Assembly: GCA_944392945.1 (NCBI GenBank)
Contig: CALXYJ010000005.1
Coordinates: 1 to 64,000 of the forward strand
Direction of reading: 5' to 3'
Length of the DNA stretch: 64,000 nucleotides
Source of the DNA: an uncultured Clostridia bacterium
Lineage (GTDB): Bacteria; Bacillota; Clostridia; TANB77; CAG-508
The number at the start of each line of letters is the position of its first letter. The stretch's first letter is position 1. Positions 27,560 to 37,012 of the stretch are shown here, piece after piece. A model generated the notes under the pieces. It saw nothing but the letters and a program-made list of their open reading frames with translations, was not told the origin of the DNA and did no database searches. The position numbers and the translations under genes were made by a program.

Positions 27560-29515
27560 CTACATAAAATCTTGTAGTTCTTTAATTTTATCCCTAAGTT
27601 CAGCAGCCTTTTCAAATTCCATATTAGAAGCACATTTAAGCATTTCATCCGTTAATTTTGTAATTATTTCCTCTATATTTTCATCTTTCTTTATAGCATA
27701 TTTTTCTGATACATCTTCTAATACTGTAGCTCTTATTGTATCCCTTACAGATTTATTAACTGTTTTAGGTGTTATTCCATGTTCAGCATTATATTTCATC
27801 TGAATCTCTCGTCTTCTATTAGTTTCACTAATTGCTTTTTCCATTGACTCTGTTAATTCATCTGCATACATTATTACTTTTCCATTTGTATTTCTTGCAG
27901 CACGTCCTATTGTTTGAATTAGCGATCTTTCTGAACGTAAAAAACCTTCTTTATCTGCGTCCAATATTGCAACCAAAGAAACTTCCGGAATGTCTAATCC
28001 TTCTCTTAATAGATTAATACCAACTAGGACATCAAACTCTCCTAGACGTAAGCTCCTTATTATATCCATTCTCTCTAAAGCCTTAATATCTGAATGCATA
28101 TAATTTACTTTAATGTCTACATTTTTTAAATAATCAGTTAAGTCTTCTGCCATTTTTTTAGTAAGAGTTGTAACCAATACTCTTTCATTTTTTTCCGTTC
28201 TTTCTCTTATCTGTTCTATTAAATCGTCAATTTGATTTTCTATTGGTTTTACTTCTATTTTAGGATCTAAAAGTCCTGTAGGTCTTATAATTTGCTCTAC
28301 AACGTTTTCTTTACTATGTTCCTTTTCGTATTCAGCAGGTGTTGCACTAACAAATATAACTTGATTTATTCTTTCTTCAAATTCTTTAAATGTTAAAGGT
28401 CTATTATCATATGCAGAAGGTAATCTAAATCCATAATTAACTAAAGAATCTTTTCTAGCCTTATCCCCATTATACATTGCTCTTACCTGGGGTATTGTTG
28501 CATGTGATTCATCTATTAACAATAAAAAATCTTTTGGGAAATAATCAAATAAAGTAAATGGTGGGCTTCCAGGCTCTCTTCCACTAATGTGTCTAGAATA
28601 ATTTTCTATTCCTTGGCAAAATCCTGTTTCTTTCATCATTTCTATATCAAAATTTGTTCTCTCCTCTATTCTTTGAGCTTCTATTAATTTACCTTGATCT
28701 TTAAAAAATTTTATTCTTTCTTCTAATTCTTCTTCTATTGTTGTAATGGCTCTATCCATTTTTTCTTTAGTTGTAACATAATGTGAATTAGGGAATATCA
28801 TTACATGTGTTCTTGTACCTATTGTTTTACCTGTTAATGGATTGATTTCTGAAATTTTTTCTATTTCGTCTCCCCAAAATTCAACCCTAATAGCACTTTC
28901 ACTTTGATCTGATGGATATATTTCTGCTATATCTCCTTTTGCTCTAAAAGTTCCTCTTTTAAAATCCAATTCATTCCTTGTATACTGCATTTTCACTAAT
29001 TTTTTTAATATCTCATCTCTTGATTTTTGCATCCCTGGTCTTAATGATATAATCATATTCTCATAATCTATTGGGTCTCCTAAACCATATATGCAAGATA
29101 CAGAAGATACAATAATTACATCTTTACTTTCAAATAAACTAGCTGTTGCAGAATGACGTAATTTATCTATTTCATCATTTATAGAAGCATCTTTTTCTAT
29201 ATATGTGTCTGAACTAGGTATATAACTTTCTGGCTGATAGTAGTCATAATATGATACAAAATATTCAACATGATTTTCAGGAAAAAACTCTTTAAATTCG
29301 GAATAAAGTTGTCCAGCTAATGTTTTATTATGTGCCAAAACTAATGTTGGTTTTTGCACATTTTGTATTACATTTGCCATTGTAAAAGTTTTTCCTGAAC
29401 CTGTAACTCCTAGTAAAGTCTGATACTTCTTACCTTGTTTTATTCCATTACTTAAATATTCAATTGCTTGTGGCTGATCGCCTGTTGGTTTATATTCTGA
29501 ATGTAATTTAAACAT
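27560..29515 (-). CDS. uvrB: excinuclease ABC subunit UvrB
   Basis: This 651-aa helicase-like protein loads onto damage with UvrA and positions UvrC. It shows Walker [11 protein letters not shown] near residue 37 and the damage-probing beta-hairpin [12 protein letters not shown]. Helicase motifs [19 protein letters not shown] and QTIGRAARN follow, with the C-terminal UVR motif [13 protein letters not shown]. Length and order are standard. No LexA box was seen in its upstream region. Confidence 0.97.
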   Translation of the reverse strand: MFKLHSEYKPTGDQPQAIEYLSNGIKQGKKYQTLLGVTGSGKTFTMANVIQNVQKPTLVLAHNKTLAGQLYSEFKEFFPENHVEYFVSYYDYYQPESYIPSSDTYIEKDASINDEIDKLRHSATASLFESKDVIIVSSVSCIYGLGDPIDYENMIISLRPGMQKSRDEILKKLVKMQYTRNELDFKRGTFRAKGDIAEIYPSDQSESAIRVEFWGDEIEKISEINPLTGKTIGTRTHVMIFPNSHYVTTKEKMDRAITTIEEELEERIKFFKDQGKLIEAQRIEERTNFDIEMMKETGFCQGIENYSRHISGREPGSPPFTLFDYFPKDFLLLIDESHATIPQVRAMYNGDKARKDSLVNYGFRLPSAYDNRPLTFKEFEERINQVIFVSATPAEYEKEHSKENVVEQIIRPTGLLDPKIEVKPIENQIDDLIEQIRERTEKNERVLVTTLTKKMAEDLTDYLKNVDIKVNYMHSDIKALERMDIIRSLRLGEFDVLVGINLLREGLDIPEVSLVAILDADKEGFLRSERSLIQTIGRAARNTNGKVIMYADELTESMEKAISETNRRREIQMKYNAEHGITPKTVNKSVRDTIRATVLEDVSEKYAIKKDENIEEIITKLTDEMLKCASNMEFEKAAELRDKIKELQDFM

Positions 29516-29540
29516 ATTTTGCCCCCTATATTTTTATGCA

Positions 29541-29726
29541 CTAAATTTTATCTTTCAAAATCATTCTATATCCTAAATTTACATCTATTCTTTTAATAAA
29601 TCTAAATCTCTCATAAAATTTTTCTTTGTTCCTAGATGTACCCAGATATACTCTTAAACTTAGATTTTCTATTATTTCATAAAATCTTTTAATGTAAAAA
29701 TTCCATAATAAATTTTTAAGTTTCAT
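29541..29726 (-). pseudogene. GNAT acetyltransferase C-terminal remnant
   Basis: The 61-residue frame ends SRNKEKFYERFRFIKRIDVN followed by LGYRMILKD, which reads like the last strand-helix-strand of a GNAT acetyltransferase (…FYEKFGF…YRMILKD). The acetyl-CoA loop and the first two thirds of the fold are missing, and the ribosome binding site is poor. The upstream Nudix gene ends only 23 bp away, so the missing part is gone rather than frameshifted. It is most likely a decayed gene. Confidence 0.45.
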
Positions 29727-29748
29727 TACCCACTTTTATTATCAATTT

Positions 29749-30162
29749 CTAACTTTTCTTAATTATATTCTCTATTTTAGGTTTTATTTTTTTCCACATT
29801 TCTTTAAGATTTTGATATTCCAATTTTCCTTCAATTTCATCTATTTTAAACCATTCAGTTTGTTCTTTATCTTTATCTTCAATTTTTTTATTTGTTAACC
29901 CCATGTCTATTCCGATAAAGAAATGATTCTCTACATTTTCACCTGATGAACTTTTATATCTAGTAATACTTATTTCATCACTAATTATTTTTACTTCATG
30001 TCCAGTCTCTTCTATAGTTTCTCTTATGGCACAATCTATTATAGTTTCAAACTTTTCTAAATGTCCTTTTGGAAAAGAATATTCTCCATTTCTTAATACC
30101 AATGCTATTTTCTTTTCATTCATATTTATTAAAATACATCCTGCTTTTTTTACAATATCCAT
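29749..30162 (-). CDS. Nudix hydrolase
   Basis: This 137-aa protein has the Nudix box in the form GHLEKFETIIDCAIRETIEE followed by TG at about residues 33-54, with the RExxEExG catalytic Glu residues present. The family cleaves nucleoside diphosphates linked to another moiety. The first strand (GCILINMNEKKIALVLRNGE) and KGHLE fit the bis(5'-nucleosyl)-tetraphosphatase/MutT-like branch, but the substrate is not certain. A GGAG site precedes the start at a longer than usual distance. Confidence 0.85.
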   Translation of the reverse strand: MDIVKKAGCILINMNEKKIALVLRNGEYSFPKGHLEKFETIIDCAIRETIEETGHEVKIISDEISITRYKSSSGENVENHFFIGIDMGLTNKKIEDKDKEQTEWFKIDEIEGKLEYQNLKEMWKKIKPKIENIIKKS

Positions 30163-30408
30163 GATCTATATTTTACTCCGACTTATTATATTTTATTTAC
30201 CAAACAAATTATAGCTTCGGAAAATTAGAAATAATTCAAATCACACTTTAAATTTTGCTCGTAAATATCATATTATTTATACCATACTTTATATAAAAAT
30301 ACAATAAAGTTAAAACTCCAATATGAATAATTTTAAGCGATCCTTTTTAGTAACCTTATTATATTTTTCATTATTTCTACATATACTATTTTACAAGGAG
30401 TTGATCAA

Positions 30409-31311
30409 ATGTTAGATAATTACCCAACCATTCCTTATATAGGATTTAAAGATGAAAATCTAAAAACACCAATTACTTTTCCAGCTCAACATCAAAAAGT
30501 TCAACCAGGATTGGAATATGAAATGAATCCACAACCATTATATGAAGTACCTAATCATATTCCTGGTAAAAAACTAGAAGATAAAGTTGCCATAATATCT
30601 GGAGGAGATAGTGGAATTGGACGAAGCATAAGTTTATTGTTTGCTAAAGAAGGAGCTAATATCGTAATTAGTTACCTTAATGAGCATGAAGATGCAAATT
30701 ATACAAAAAAATTAGTTGAAGAATGTGGTAGAAAATGTATTTTGATTCCAGGTGATTTACGAGATGAAAATTTATCTACTTATATAGCTGATACCACAAT
30801 TAAAAATTTTGGTAAAATAGATATATTAGTAAATAATTGTGGTGTGCAATTTCCACAAAATAGTATTTTAGATATTAGTAGTAAACAATTAAAAGCAACC
30901 TTTGAAACAAATGTATTTACATTCTTTTATTTAACTAAAGCTGTTTTACCACATTTAGAAGCTAATAGTAGTATTATTAACACTACTTCTATTACTGCAT
31001 TTGCTGGTAAGAAAAATTTAATAGATTATTCTTCTACTAAAGGTGCTATTACCGTTTTTACTAAATCTCTTGCATTATCTCTTGCCGATCAAAAAATAAG
31101 AGTTAATGCTGTAGCTCCTGGACCAATTTGGACACCATTAATTCCTTCTTCTTTTAATGAACAAGAAGTAGAAATCTTCGGTACAGAAACACCTTTAAAA
31201 AGAGCTGGTCAACCATTCGAGCTTGCACCTGCATATTTGTATCTTGCAAGTGATGACTCTAGGTATGTTACTGGACAAATAATTCATGTAAATGGTGGAA
31301 CTATTATTTAG
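30409..31311 (+). CDS. SDR-family oxidoreductase (general-stress type)
   Basis: This 300-aa protein is a short-chain dehydrogenase of the long N-terminal type seen in YhdF/YdaD stress proteins and glucose/ribitol dehydrogenase-like enzymes. It has a 50-residue Pro-rich leader (FPAQHQKVQPGLEYEMNPQP), the NAD(P) loop SGGDSGIGRSIS near residue 65, NNCG, the catalytic Ser in NTTSITAF, YSSTKGA with Tyr and Lys, and a closing YVTGQIIHVNGG. It is a lone + strand gene with an AAGGAG site and a long terminator (31323-31371). The substrate is not known. Confidence 0.9.
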   Translation: MLDNYPTIPYIGFKDENLKTPITFPAQHQKVQPGLEYEMNPQPLYEVPNHIPGKKLEDKVAIISGGDSGIGRSISLLFAKEGANIVISYLNEHEDANYTKKLVEECGRKCILIPGDLRDENLSTYIADTTIKNFGKIDILVNNCGVQFPQNSILDISSKQLKATFETNVFTFFYLTKAVLPHLEANSSIINTTSITAFAGKKNLIDYSSTKGAITVFTKSLALSLADQKIRVNAVAPGPIWTPLIPSSFNEQEVEIFGTETPLKRAGQPFELAPAYLYLASDDSRYVTGQIIHVNGGTII

Positions 31312-31322
31312 CATAAAAAAAT

Positions 31323-31371
31323 TGAATGCAAGATTTCTATACTTTATTAAATATAGAAAATCCTGCATTCA
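31323..31371. terminator. terminator, convergent
   Basis: An imperfect 19-bp stem starts TGAATGCAaGATTTCTAT and closes with ATAGAAAATCCTGCATTCA. It separates the SDR gene from the biosynthetic operon. A second small hairpin CCTTCTC/GAGAAGG follows at about 31391-31411. Confidence 0.75.
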
Positions 31372-31426
31372 TATAATTATCTAGTACATAACCTTCTCGT
31401 AAATGAGAAGGGTTCTGCATTTTAAA

Positions 31427-32365
31427 TTATATTTTTAAAATAACTGCATTAGCTGTTAACCCTGCTGCTGTCCCTGTAAGTATTATTGTATCTCCTTCTT
31501 TTACTTTTCCTGCCTCTAACGCTTTACAAAAAGTAAATGGAACCGATACAGATACCATATTTCCATAATCCTGAACAATGTCAATATACTTTTCTTTTGG
31601 AATACCTAATTTTTTCATTATTAACTCCAAAGCTCTACTTGCTTGATGAGGTATTACCATATCTATATCAGAAATGCCAAGACCTGACTCTTTAAATAAA
31701 GTTTTAAAAAATTTAGGTAATTTTCTTGCTGCTAGCAATAAAACTTCTTTTCCTTTCATATCGAATAGATAATCTGAAACATGTTCTTGGTCAAAAATCA
31801 TACTAGGTTTTAAAGTTCCTCCGCCTCTAATTTCTGTAGAATGAGCACCTTCTGACCAAGTTTGTTGTAAACTATATATTACTCCTTTTTTCTTGTCGTT
31901 CGACTTTTCAAAAATAATTGCACATGCACCATCTGCAAATAATTCATAACTCTCTTTTTGATTTTTATTTAATCCTATTGAAGCTTTTTCACTTGCTACA
32001 ATTAAAACTCTTTTATATCTTCCAGCTTCGATTAAATATGACATTATATCTAAAGCTGATATAAAACTAGTACAAGTTGTATTTATATCCATTGCTGGTA
32101 TATTTGTACCTTTTGCTATCTTTTCATGAATTAATGCTGCCGTACATGGTATTAATTGTGCACATACAGCAGAAGTAGAAACAATACAATCAATATCCTC
32201 TATTTCTAATTTTGCATCTTCTAGAGCTTTATTTATTGCTTCCACTGCCATATCAATTTGTGTTATATTATCTTCCTTTACAACTCTATGCCTTATCTGA
32301 TTTCCAAATTTCACAAAATTTTCTGGTATATAAGTTCCATATCCTGCTATCTTTATATTTCTCAT
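31427..32365 (-). CDS. KAS III/FabH-like condensing enzyme
   Basis: This 312-aa thiolase-fold enzyme has the full KAS III triad: Cys98 in INTTCTS, His240 in IPHQASRA, and Asn269 in DYGNMVSVSVP. It condenses acyl units in fatty-acid, olefin or natural-product pathways. It is the last gene of a five-gene operon and begins 4 bp after the adenylating-enzyme gene, with AAAGGAG upstream. The absence of other fab genes and the operon partners argue for a specialised pathway rather than housekeeping fatty-acid initiation. Confidence 0.85.
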   Translation of the reverse strand: MRNIKIAGYGTYIPENFVKFGNQIRHRVVKEDNITQIDMAVEAINKALEDAKLEIEDIDCIVSTSAVCAQLIPCTAALIHEKIAKGTNIPAMDINTTCTSFISALDIMSYLIEAGRYKRVLIVASEKASIGLNKNQKESYELFADGACAIIFEKSNDKKKGVIYSLQQTWSEGAHSTEIRGGGTLKPSMIFDQEHVSDYLFDMKGKEVLLLAARKLPKFFKTLFKESGLGISDIDMVIPHQASRALELIMKKLGIPKEKYIDIVQDYGNMVSVSVPFTFCKALEAGKVKEGDTIILTGTAAGLTANAVILKI

Positions 32366-32369
32366 TTTA

Positions 32370-33638
32370 TTACTCCTTTACCAAAGATTCCACCCTTTTT
32401 AATTTCTTTTTCCTATCATAAAAATATTTTTCAAATTCTATTTTTGGCAATCTAAAATTTAATTGTTCTGATAATTTCTTAAATTCGTCATAAATCTTTT
32501 CTTGTAATTTATCATTTTCATCCATATAAATTTTCACTTCATCTTTAGTTATTTGAACACACCTATAATTATTAATCTCCCCCGCAAATAATATACATCT
32601 TCTTATAAAGTCAGGATATACCCTTACATCGTTTTTCCCCTCTTTTCCATAAAAAACAAAAATATCATCTTCTCTTCCTTCGATTTCCTTTATAATTGTA
32701 AAAGGTGATCCACATTTACATTTTTCATGACCTTCCACTAATATATCATTTAGCCTATATCTAATTATTGGTTGAGACTTTCTTGTAAAATCGGTAATTA
32801 CTGGAATAAATCTATCTTTATCTAAATACTCTTTTTCCACATATACAATATCTTCATTTAGATGTAATATACCATATTGGCATGTAGTTGCTAAACATCC
32901 TTCTGTACATTGATATATTTGGTAAATTATATCTTTTTTAAAAGCCTTTTTAATATATTCTTCATCTTTTTTTTCTAGTACTTCTGCTATTGAAATAATT
33001 TTATTTGGATCTACATCCCTTTTATTTTTAGCAATTTCTATTAAAACAGATGGTTGTCCAACTAAAATATCTGGCTTAAATTCTTCTAAACATCTTATAT
33101 TTTCTTCCATTGGCTTAAATATATCAAAAAATTTAAATTGTACTTGCCTTGAATTTAAGCTTTCATATAAATTACTATCAGCTCTCATAAAAAAAGCAAT
33201 TTTACACCCCTTGTATAAATCATTTCCTAAATATTTTGCTAGAATGTAACCAGCCCATTTATCTTTTTCATTGTCTGATACTAAAAATATTCCTCTTGTA
33301 TCTGATGTTCCAGAACTTAATCCAACTGTTATTCCATTTAATTTATTAGTAAATTCTCTCGTTTTTTCGGAATTAATTGCAAAATCCAAAGCTTCCTCTT
33401 TATTTATTCCTATTGTATTTAGATCATTAAAATTCTCCATCATTATTTTTTTATTAATTATAGGAAAATCTTTTAATTCGTTACTTTTAATTTTTTTATA
33501 AAATTTAGAATATTTTTTAATAAATCTAATTTGTTTCTTAATTTTTTTATTCTGATACTTCTTTAATTCTTCTCTACTATTAAATTTCCTATGTTTATAT
33601 TTTAAATAATACATATATATTTTTAATTTATTACTCAT
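32370..33638 (-). CDS. PaaK/F390-synthetase-type adenylating enzyme
   Basis: This 422-aa protein belongs to the adenylate-forming enzymes of the phenylacetate-CoA ligase/coenzyme F390 synthetase branch. Seen are the phosphate-binding GLSSGTSDTRGIFLVS near residue 105, YQCTEG near 240, and RYRLNDI. A metal-type Cys pair CKCGSPF and the hinge EGREDDIFVF also fit. It would activate a carboxylic acid as an acyl-adenylate. Its first codons overlap the MBL gene's end by 8 bp. The substrate is unknown; partners suggest a fatty or beta-hydroxy acid. Confidence 0.8.
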   Translation of the reverse strand: MSNKLKIYMYYLKYKHRKFNSREELKKYQNKKIKKQIRFIKKYSKFYKKIKSNELKDFPIINKKIMMENFNDLNTIGINKEEALDFAINSEKTREFTNKLNGITVGLSSGTSDTRGIFLVSDNEKDKWAGYILAKYLGNDLYKGCKIAFFMRADSNLYESLNSRQVQFKFFDIFKPMEENIRCLEEFKPDILVGQPSVLIEIAKNKRDVDPNKIISIAEVLEKKDEEYIKKAFKKDIIYQIYQCTEGCLATTCQYGILHLNEDIVYVEKEYLDKDRFIPVITDFTRKSQPIIRYRLNDILVEGHEKCKCGSPFTIIKEIEGREDDIFVFYGKEGKNDVRVYPDFIRRCILFAGEINNYRCVQITKDEVKIYMDENDKLQEKIYDEFKKLSEQLNFRLPKIEFEKYFYDRKKKLKRVESLVKE

Positions 33639-34434
33639 ATACTTTTTCCTTTACTTCTTCATGTGAATATATAATTTTGATTTCTTCATTTTCCTTTTTT
33701 AATTTTTCTATACTTCTTATATTTTTAATATATTCTTTATTATTATCTTGGATGAATTTAGGAATATATTTCATATTTTCTATCTCATCATTAAATCTAC
33801 TTCCCCAACTTGCATCTGCTACAAAAAATAATTTATATTCTGGCACATATATTCCTATTTGCCCAATACTATGTCCATCCAATTTTATGGCAAGTATTGT
33901 CCCATCTCCTAAAACATCATAAATTTCATTAAAATATTTATTTAACAAATTATCCTTTATGTGATCTTTTAAAATCCTAACTTTCTTTAATTCTTTTGGT
34001 ACCATATTTTTAAAAACTAAATTTTTTATATTAGGCTTTTCTAAATTATTAAATACTTCCATGCTTGTAATTAACTCATAATCCTTAAAATATTTTAAAG
34101 CTCCAATATGATCTGGATGAGAATGTGAAATAATTATTTTATCAATATGTTTATCTCCTATTTGATTTAGTATCAAATCTTCTTCTTTAAAATATGTTTT
34201 ATTGCATAAATTATATATTTTAGAAATTATTCCATTTTCGTATATTAATTTAGAATATCCTGTATCAAATAATATATTTCCAAATTTATTATGCTCGATT
34301 AAAACAGATAAAGCGGTAAATTTAATTTTTTCTTTTTTATGTCCTTTTAATATAAATTTCATATTATTTATACAATATCCGCATTCATATAAACTAATTC
34401 TTTTTATTTTCTTTCCACCATTTTCCATAAGCAT
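33631..34434 (-). CDS. metallo-beta-lactamase-fold hydrolase
   Basis: This 267-aa protein has the MBL signature HSHPDHIGAL (about residues 98-107), an upstream strand NILFDTGYS, and later metal residues in GHSIGQIGIYV and VADASWG. The MBL fold hydrolyses esters, thioesters, lactones and phosphodiesters. In this operon it could be a thioesterase or lactonase. The frame may start at the ATG at 34434 or 34428; both overlap the epimerase end by about 40 bp, which signals tight coupling. Confidence 0.85.
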   Translation of the reverse strand: MLMENGGKKIKRISLYECGYCINNMKFILKGHKKEKIKFTALSVLIEHNKFGNILFDTGYSKLIYENGIISKIYNLCNKTYFKEEDLILNQIGDKHIDKIIISHSHPDHIGALKYFKDYELITSMEVFNNLEKPNIKNLVFKNMVPKELKKVRILKDHIKDNLLNKYFNEIYDVLGDGTILAIKLDGHSIGQIGIYVPEYKLFFVADASWGSRFNDEIENMKYIPKFIQDNNKEYIKNIRSIEKLKKENEEIKIIYSHEEVKEKVYE

Positions 34435-35395
34435 TTATTCCTTCTTGTAAAGTTATTTTAGGTTTATATCCTAATTTCTTTTTAGCTTTTTCTATGTTTA
34501 AAGTTTGCGAAAATCCCAATGTGCAAACCGTATATTTAGTTAAATTGGGTTCTTTTTCTATATTAAATATTTTATATATTTTTTCTACTATACAAGCTAT
34601 TCCATACACCACAGAAAAAGGCAATTTTAAATATTTTGGTTTTTCATTAATTGCTTGTAAAAAATCTTCTAATATTGTTTTAAATTCAGTTGGTTCACCA
34701 TTTGTTATATTAAATACTTCTCCATTTATATTTTCGGTATTTAACGCTAATTTACAAGCCAACGCTACATTTTCTACACAAGTTATATCCACTAAATTTT
34801 TGCCATCATTAAAAATAGGAATTCCAATTTTAGAATTTGCATTTAAAAGTCTTGGAATAAGGCTTGGATCTCCAACTCCAATTAGCCCTCTTGGTCTTAG
34901 AATTACTGTATATAAACCTTTATTATGATATTCCTTAAGTAAAGATTCAGACATTATTTTAGTTTTTATATAATAATTTAATTCATTTTTTTCGTCCACA
35001 TCATTTTCACTAATATTTAGTTCATCCTTTTTCTTTGTATATATACTTGGAGATGATATATATACCATCCTATTTACTTTGTATTTTAATGCCATTTGTG
35101 CTACATTATCTGTTCCTAAAACATTGGAACTATAAAAATCTTCCCATTTTCCCCATGCACTAGATAATGCTCCTGCATGTAATATTTTATTTATTTTTTC
35201 TGTTTTAAATATTTTTTCTAATTCGTCTATTTTAGAAAAATCTATTTTATAAAATTTACATTTATCACTATTTAAAGTATTTCCTATTTTCTCATTTCTC
35301 CCAATGGCTATAATTCTTATATTCTCCTGTTCTAATTCTTTAATAACATATTTTCCAAGAAATCCTGTAGCCCCTGTTAATAAAATAGTTTCCAT
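34394..35395 (-). CDS. NAD-dependent epimerase/3-beta-HSD-like reductase
   Basis: This 333-aa extended SDR has the Rossmann loop TGATGFLGKYVIKEL at the N terminus, VYISSPSIYTK with the catalytic Ser, and a YYIKTK Tyr-Lys pair. The C-terminal region (TLQEGINAYGKWWKENKK) is of the 3-beta-hydroxysteroid dehydrogenase/OleD type. OleD reduces a 2-alkyl-3-ketoacid in olefin synthesis, which would fit with the KAS III partner. A sugar epimerase role is the alternative. Its start overlaps the glycosyltransferase stop by one base. Confidence 0.8.
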   Translation of the reverse strand: METILLTGATGFLGKYVIKELEQENIRIIAIGRNEKIGNTLNSDKCKFYKIDFSKIDELEKIFKTEKINKILHAGALSSAWGKWEDFYSSNVLGTDNVAQMALKYKVNRMVYISSPSIYTKKKDELNISENDVDEKNELNYYIKTKIMSESLLKEYHNKGLYTVILRPRGLIGVGDPSLIPRLLNANSKIGIPIFNDGKNLVDITCVENVALACKLALNTENINGEVFNITNGEPTEFKTILEDFLQAINEKPKYLKLPFSVVYGIACIVEKIYKIFNIEKEPNLTKYTVCTLGFSQTLNIEKAKKKLGYKPKITLQEGINAYGKWWKENKKN

Positions 35396-36543
35396 TATAT
35401 TCCCTCATTTATATATTTATCTATTATTTTACATGCTAAATTAGTTCCATCATATGATTGCATGATTTTAGAATATTTACTTAAATTCTTATTATACTTA
35501 TTTACATATTTAATTTCTTTATTTAATTTTTTATAATCTTTTGCATATCCACCAATCTTTTTATGTTTACATATTAATGCAGTAAGCCTTTGTTCTTCTT
35601 GCATAGGTATTGAAATTTGCTTTACATTTAAATATATTGCTTCATAAACTGAATTTAATCCTCCATGATTTATAAATATATCAACATTTTTCAGAAATGA
35701 AATTTGATCGACAAATTTATATATATCAACATTTTCAATATTTATATCTTTATTAAAAATAACTGCAATTTTTGAATCTTTTAAATCATTATTTTTAAAA
35801 ATTTCTTTTAAATCTTCTACCCTTAATTTATAAATGCTTCCTAATGAAATAAAATATCTATATCTTTTTTTATATTCTTTATTTTGCTTATTTAATCTTT
35901 CTCTTATTGTTGTTCCAACAAAATAGAAATTTTTATTAAAAGTTTTTACAAAAGGCTGTATTTCTTTTGGTGTTAACACAATAGTTTTATCTCCTGAATT
36001 AACGAAAAGATCCACCACTTTTAATTTAGGAAGTTTATATATCTTCCTAAATTCCTTTTCTTCTTTTATATTAAAGATTAAATCTTTTCTAAATCTTATA
36101 AAAGTTTTAAAACTTTTCCAAAACATATTTGAAAAAAGAAATACCAATAAATTATATGCTAAAGTTGTTTCAATACACACTGATTTCTTTTTCTTTTTAT
36201 ATGCTAGATTTTTTGCAAAAGAACACATAGAGTCATATAAAATTAAATCTACATCACTATAATCTATTTCGTCAATATAAAGTTCATAAGCCTTATGATT
36301 TAAATCAGTTAATGCTTTTAATAATTCTACAAAATTAGATGTATATTTTTCAATATCATTTATGTTAAATTTTATTTTATATTCAATAAATATTGCTCCT
36401 ATTCCTTCTATTGCTTTCTTATATTCTTTGTTAGAATAACAAAATATTTTATATCCATCATTTATCAATTTTTCTATTATTGGTAATGTGGAATTTATAT
36501 GTCCAAATGCTGGGGTTGTGAAAAATAATATCTTTTTATTCAT
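35395..36543 (-). CDS. MGT-type glycosyltransferase (GT1)
   Basis: This 382-aa GT-B enzyme resembles macrolide and lipid glycosyltransferases. It has the N-terminal TPAFGHINSTLPIIEKL, and near the C terminus FINHGGLNSVYEAI and PMQEEQRLTALIC, the nucleotide-sugar site of family GT1. It transfers a sugar from a UDP/NDP donor to a small hydrophobic acceptor. It is the first gene of the five-gene operon. The ATG at 36543 is preferred because AGGAAAG lies 6 bases upstream; the frame itself extends further without a better site. Confidence 0.85.
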   Translation of the reverse strand: MNKKILFFTTPAFGHINSTLPIIEKLINDGYKIFCYSNKEYKKAIEGIGAIFIEYKIKFNINDIEKYTSNFVELLKALTDLNHKAYELYIDEIDYSDVDLILYDSMCSFAKNLAYKKKKKSVCIETTLAYNLLVFLFSNMFWKSFKTFIRFRKDLIFNIKEEKEFRKIYKLPKLKVVDLFVNSGDKTIVLTPKEIQPFVKTFNKNFYFVGTTIRERLNKQNKEYKKRYRYFISLGSIYKLRVEDLKEIFKNNDLKDSKIAVIFNKDINIENVDIYKFVDQISFLKNVDIFINHGGLNSVYEAIYLNVKQISIPMQEEQRLTALICKHKKIGGYAKDYKKLNKEIKYVNKYNKNLSKYSKIMQSYDGTNLACKIIDKYINEGI

Positions 36544-36706
36544 GCTCATCTTTCCTAATATTTTTATGTGCATATTATATCATAAAAAAATTTATTCAGC
36601 TGTCAAGTTTCGACAGATTTTGCAAATTTATTGCTATATACTATTATAAAAATTATTTACTTCATTTACTACATATCATAAATTTTATTTAAGGAGGTAC
36701 CCTACA

Positions 36707-36886
36707 TTGTACAACAAACACTTATATTGTTTAGTAATGAACTGTTCTTCTGACATCATGGATATACATCTGGATAATTTTGAGCTTGAATTTCTTAACA
36801 AGCATAATATTTCCTATTCTAAAAAAGCGGGTAATTTGTTTTCAGTAAATTGTGCTCAGCTTAAACAGAAATTTTGTAACTGTTAA
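36707..36886 (+). CDS. small Cys-containing protein, 59 aa, TTG start
   Basis: The frame starts with TTG, 8 bases after a perfect AAGGAGGT, and encodes a protein that begins (M)YNKHLYCLVMNCSSDIMDIH and ends QLKQKFCNC. Five Cys occur, two near the start, one in the middle of the second half (VNCAQ) and a terminal CxC. No signal peptide or membrane helix is seen. The next in-frame ATG (36737) has no ribosome binding site. A terminator at 36977-37009 follows. The base composition is less AT-rich than the neighbours. Family not recognised. Confidence 0.6.
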   Translation: MYNKHLYCLVMNCSSDIMDIHLDNFELEFLNKHNISYSKKAGNLFSVNCAQLKQKFCNC

Positions 36887-36976
36887 TTAACACTGTATAT
36901 GTAGTAAATTCATCTGTGTAAAAATCTGTAATTTTACGCAGTATACCACTTAAGGTAAAATAGTTAATAATTTTTA

Positions 36977-37009
36977 AAAGGGTATATAAGTTCTGCTTAT
37001 ATACCCTTT
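36977..37009. terminator. bidirectional terminator
   Basis: A perfect 14-bp stem, AAAGGGTATATAAG and CTTATATACCCTTT, with a 5-base loop. It lies just past the stop of the flavin-reductase-like gene and about 90 bp past the small Cys protein. Confidence 0.85.
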
Positions 37010-37012
37010 AAT

